Position numbers and translations under genes: made by a program
The notes under the pieces: model-generated
Told to the model about the DNA's origin: nothing
What the model saw: the letters and a program-made list of their open reading frames with translations, nothing else
The model's database searches: none
Source: JAWWBG01 sp033721095
GTDB taxonomy: Bacteria > Actinomycetota > Nitriliruptoria > Nitriliruptorales > Nitriliruptoraceae
Direction: 5' to 3'
DNA length: 7,204 nt
Assembly (NCBI GenBank): GCA_033721095.1
Contig: JAWWBG010000145.1
Coordinates: 1-7,204 of the forward strand
Part shown: positions 6,172-7,204 of the stretch, one piece after another
Numbering within the stretch: position 1 is the first letter of the stretch
Layout of the letters: every line of letters begins with the position of its first letter

Positions 6172-7164
6172 GTGGACTTCGACCTCGACGCCGACCAGCG
6201 GGCCCTCCGGGACGCCGCACGTGAGTTGCTCGCCGGCGCCTCGTCGATGGAGCGCGTCCGAGCCGTCACGGACGGCCTGGACGAGGACCTCTGGAAGCAG
6301 ATGGTCGACCAGGGGTGGCTGGCGATGGAGGTCGCCGAGTCCGACGGCGGCCTGGGGCTCGGGTTCGTCGAGACGGCGGTCCTCGCCGAGCAGGTCGGCG
6401 CCCACGTCAGCCCGGCACCGTTCGTGTCCTCGACACTGGCGGCGTGGGGGCTGCGGCAACTGGACGGGCACGCCGACATGGGCGCCCGGCTGCTGGACGG
6501 CGCGACGATCGGGACGGTCGCCCACGCCGGCGAGCTGGTCGTGGACGGACCCATCGCCGACATCGCGCTGATCGTCGACGCCGACGGCGTCCGCCTCGCA
6601 CACGGCGGCCTGCCGGCCGTGACCGGCCTGGACCTGACCCGCTCCATCGCCGCATTCCCGGGCGGCGAGGGCCCGCATCTGGGCGACGCCGGCCTGGCGG
6701 CCGCGCTGCTGGACCGTGGGGCGACCCTGTACGCCCTCGACCTCCTCGGCGCGGCGCAGGCCATGCTGGACGTCGGGACCGAGTACGCGAAGGTCCGTGA
6801 GCAGTTCGGCCAGCCGATCGGCAGCTTTCAGGCAATCAAGCATCGGCTGGCCGATGCGCTCGTCGACGTCGAGGGCATGCGCTCGGCGGCGTGGTACGCC
6901 GCGTGGGCCGTGGGAGCAGGGGCGGAGGACGCGAGCATCGCCGCCTCGGTGGCCAAGTCCTGGTGCTCGGATGCCGGCCCACGCGTGATGGACGCCGTGT
7001 TGCAGGTCCTCGGGGGCATCGGGTTCACGTGGGAGCACGACCTCCACTACTACCTCAAGCGGGCCCACCTGTCGGCTCGAACGTTCGGGACCGGTCGGTT
7101 CCACCGCGACCGCCTTGCCACCATGCTGCGCGAGCGCATCGAGGCCGGCGCCGAGCTCTGGTGA
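6172..7164 (+). CDS. Acyl-CoA dehydrogenase, short, probable non-catalytic partner subunit
   Basis: The 330-residue product belongs to the acyl-CoA dehydrogenase family but is about 60 residues shorter than its divergent neighbour, mainly through a reduced middle beta domain. Visible are VDFDLDADQRALRDAARELL (1-20), GWLAMEVAESDGGLGLG (48-64), LLGAAQAML (191-199), the conserved REQFGQPIGSFQAIKHRLAD (209-228), and QVLGGIGFTWEHDLHYYLKRA (278-298). Neither base position carries an acid: Gly183 aligns with the LCAD/IVD Glu site, and FGTG (305-308) replaces the MCAD Glu376 region. This fits the smaller subunit of alpha2-beta2 acyl-CoA dehydrogenases known from mycobacterial steroid side-chain degradation (FadE28 with FadE29). 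GTG 6172 is preferred over ATG 6145, which lies only three bases beyond the operator and would add nine residues unlike the family start. No clear ribosome site precedes it. Pairing with the divergent dehydrogenase is inferred. Confidence 0.9.
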   Translation: MDFDLDADQRALRDAARELLAGASSMERVRAVTDGLDEDLWKQMVDQGWLAMEVAESDGGLGLGFVETAVLAEQVGAHVSPAPFVSSTLAAWGLRQLDGHADMGARLLDGATIGTVAHAGELVVDGPIADIALIVDADGVRLAHGGLPAVTGLDLTRSIAAFPGGEGPHLGDAGLAAALLDRGATLYALDLLGAAQAMLDVGTEYAKVREQFGQPIGSFQAIKHRLADALVDVEGMRSAAWYAAWAVGAGAEDASIAASVAKSWCSDAGPRVMDAVLQVLGGIGFTWEHDLHYYLKRAHLSARTFGTGRFHRDRLATMLRERIEAGAELW

Positions 7165-7204
7165 GCGAGCGCCGCACCTGCGGAAGCCACCAAGGCCAAT
7201 CGGC

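Noticed and set aside
6093..6764. Upstream extension of the minus-strand dehydrogenase to a 614-residue protein
   Set aside because: The extra part is Ser/Arg/Pro-rich, antisense to the second dehydrogenase, and runs through the operator. The family start MDLTFTGAQ is at 6092.
7174..7188. Small hairpin CCGC-ACCT-GCGG after the last stop as a terminator
   Set aside because: A four-base stem with no following T-run is expected by chance in DNA of this composition.

Overview
The window is dense, high-G+C, actinobacterial-type DNA. G or C dominates third codon positions, several genes start with GTG, genes are coupled through ATGA and GTGA overlaps, and it carries a luciferase-like monooxygenase of the F420-associated type. 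The gene families resemble the fatty-acid and steroid catabolic clusters of mycobacteria and related actinobacteria. I cannot name a genus from sequence alone.

Layout. (1) 460 to 1, minus: a TetR-family repressor cut off by the left edge. (2) 461-560: divergent promoter region with an inverted-repeat operator. (3) 561-2894, plus: a short-chain dehydrogenase of the MFE-2 hydroxyacyl-CoA dehydrogenase type, an LLM-class flavin/F420 oxidoreductase and a small lipoprotein with a Pro/Ser/Thr-rich linker. (4) 2895-2900: six bases between converging stop codons. (5) 6092 to 2901, minus: an acyl-CoA dehydrogenase, an enoyl-CoA hydratase/isomerase (crotonase) family protein and a CaiB/BaiF family III CoA-transferase, all overlapping. 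(6) 6093-6171: a second divergent promoter region with a near copy of the first operator. (7) 6172-7164, plus: a short second acyl-CoA dehydrogenase. Bases 7165-7204 hold nothing I recognise. No RNA gene, mobile element, CRISPR array or long repeat was seen.

How it works together. The genes read as a CoA-thioester degradation module. The CoA-transferase would load CoA onto an acid, the two acyl-CoA dehydrogenases (probably one heteromeric enzyme) would introduce the double bond, the crotonase would act on the enoyl- or ring-containing CoA ester, and the SDR would oxidise a 3-hydroxyacyl-CoA. The LLM protein could add an oxygenation or F420-dependent redox step. No thiolase or acyl-CoA ligase is in view, so the pathway is incomplete here and the substrate is unknown (a steroid, terpenoid or branched acid is a guess).

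The most informative signal is regulatory. The palindrome AACCTGAC-N6-GTCAG(A/G)(G/T)T occurs in both divergent intergenic regions and nowhere else that I noticed. It ties all four transcription units to what is most likely the TetR protein at the left edge. The second is biochemical: the divergent dehydrogenases look like a catalytic and a non-catalytic subunit, and the crotonase lacks both classical hydratase glutamates.
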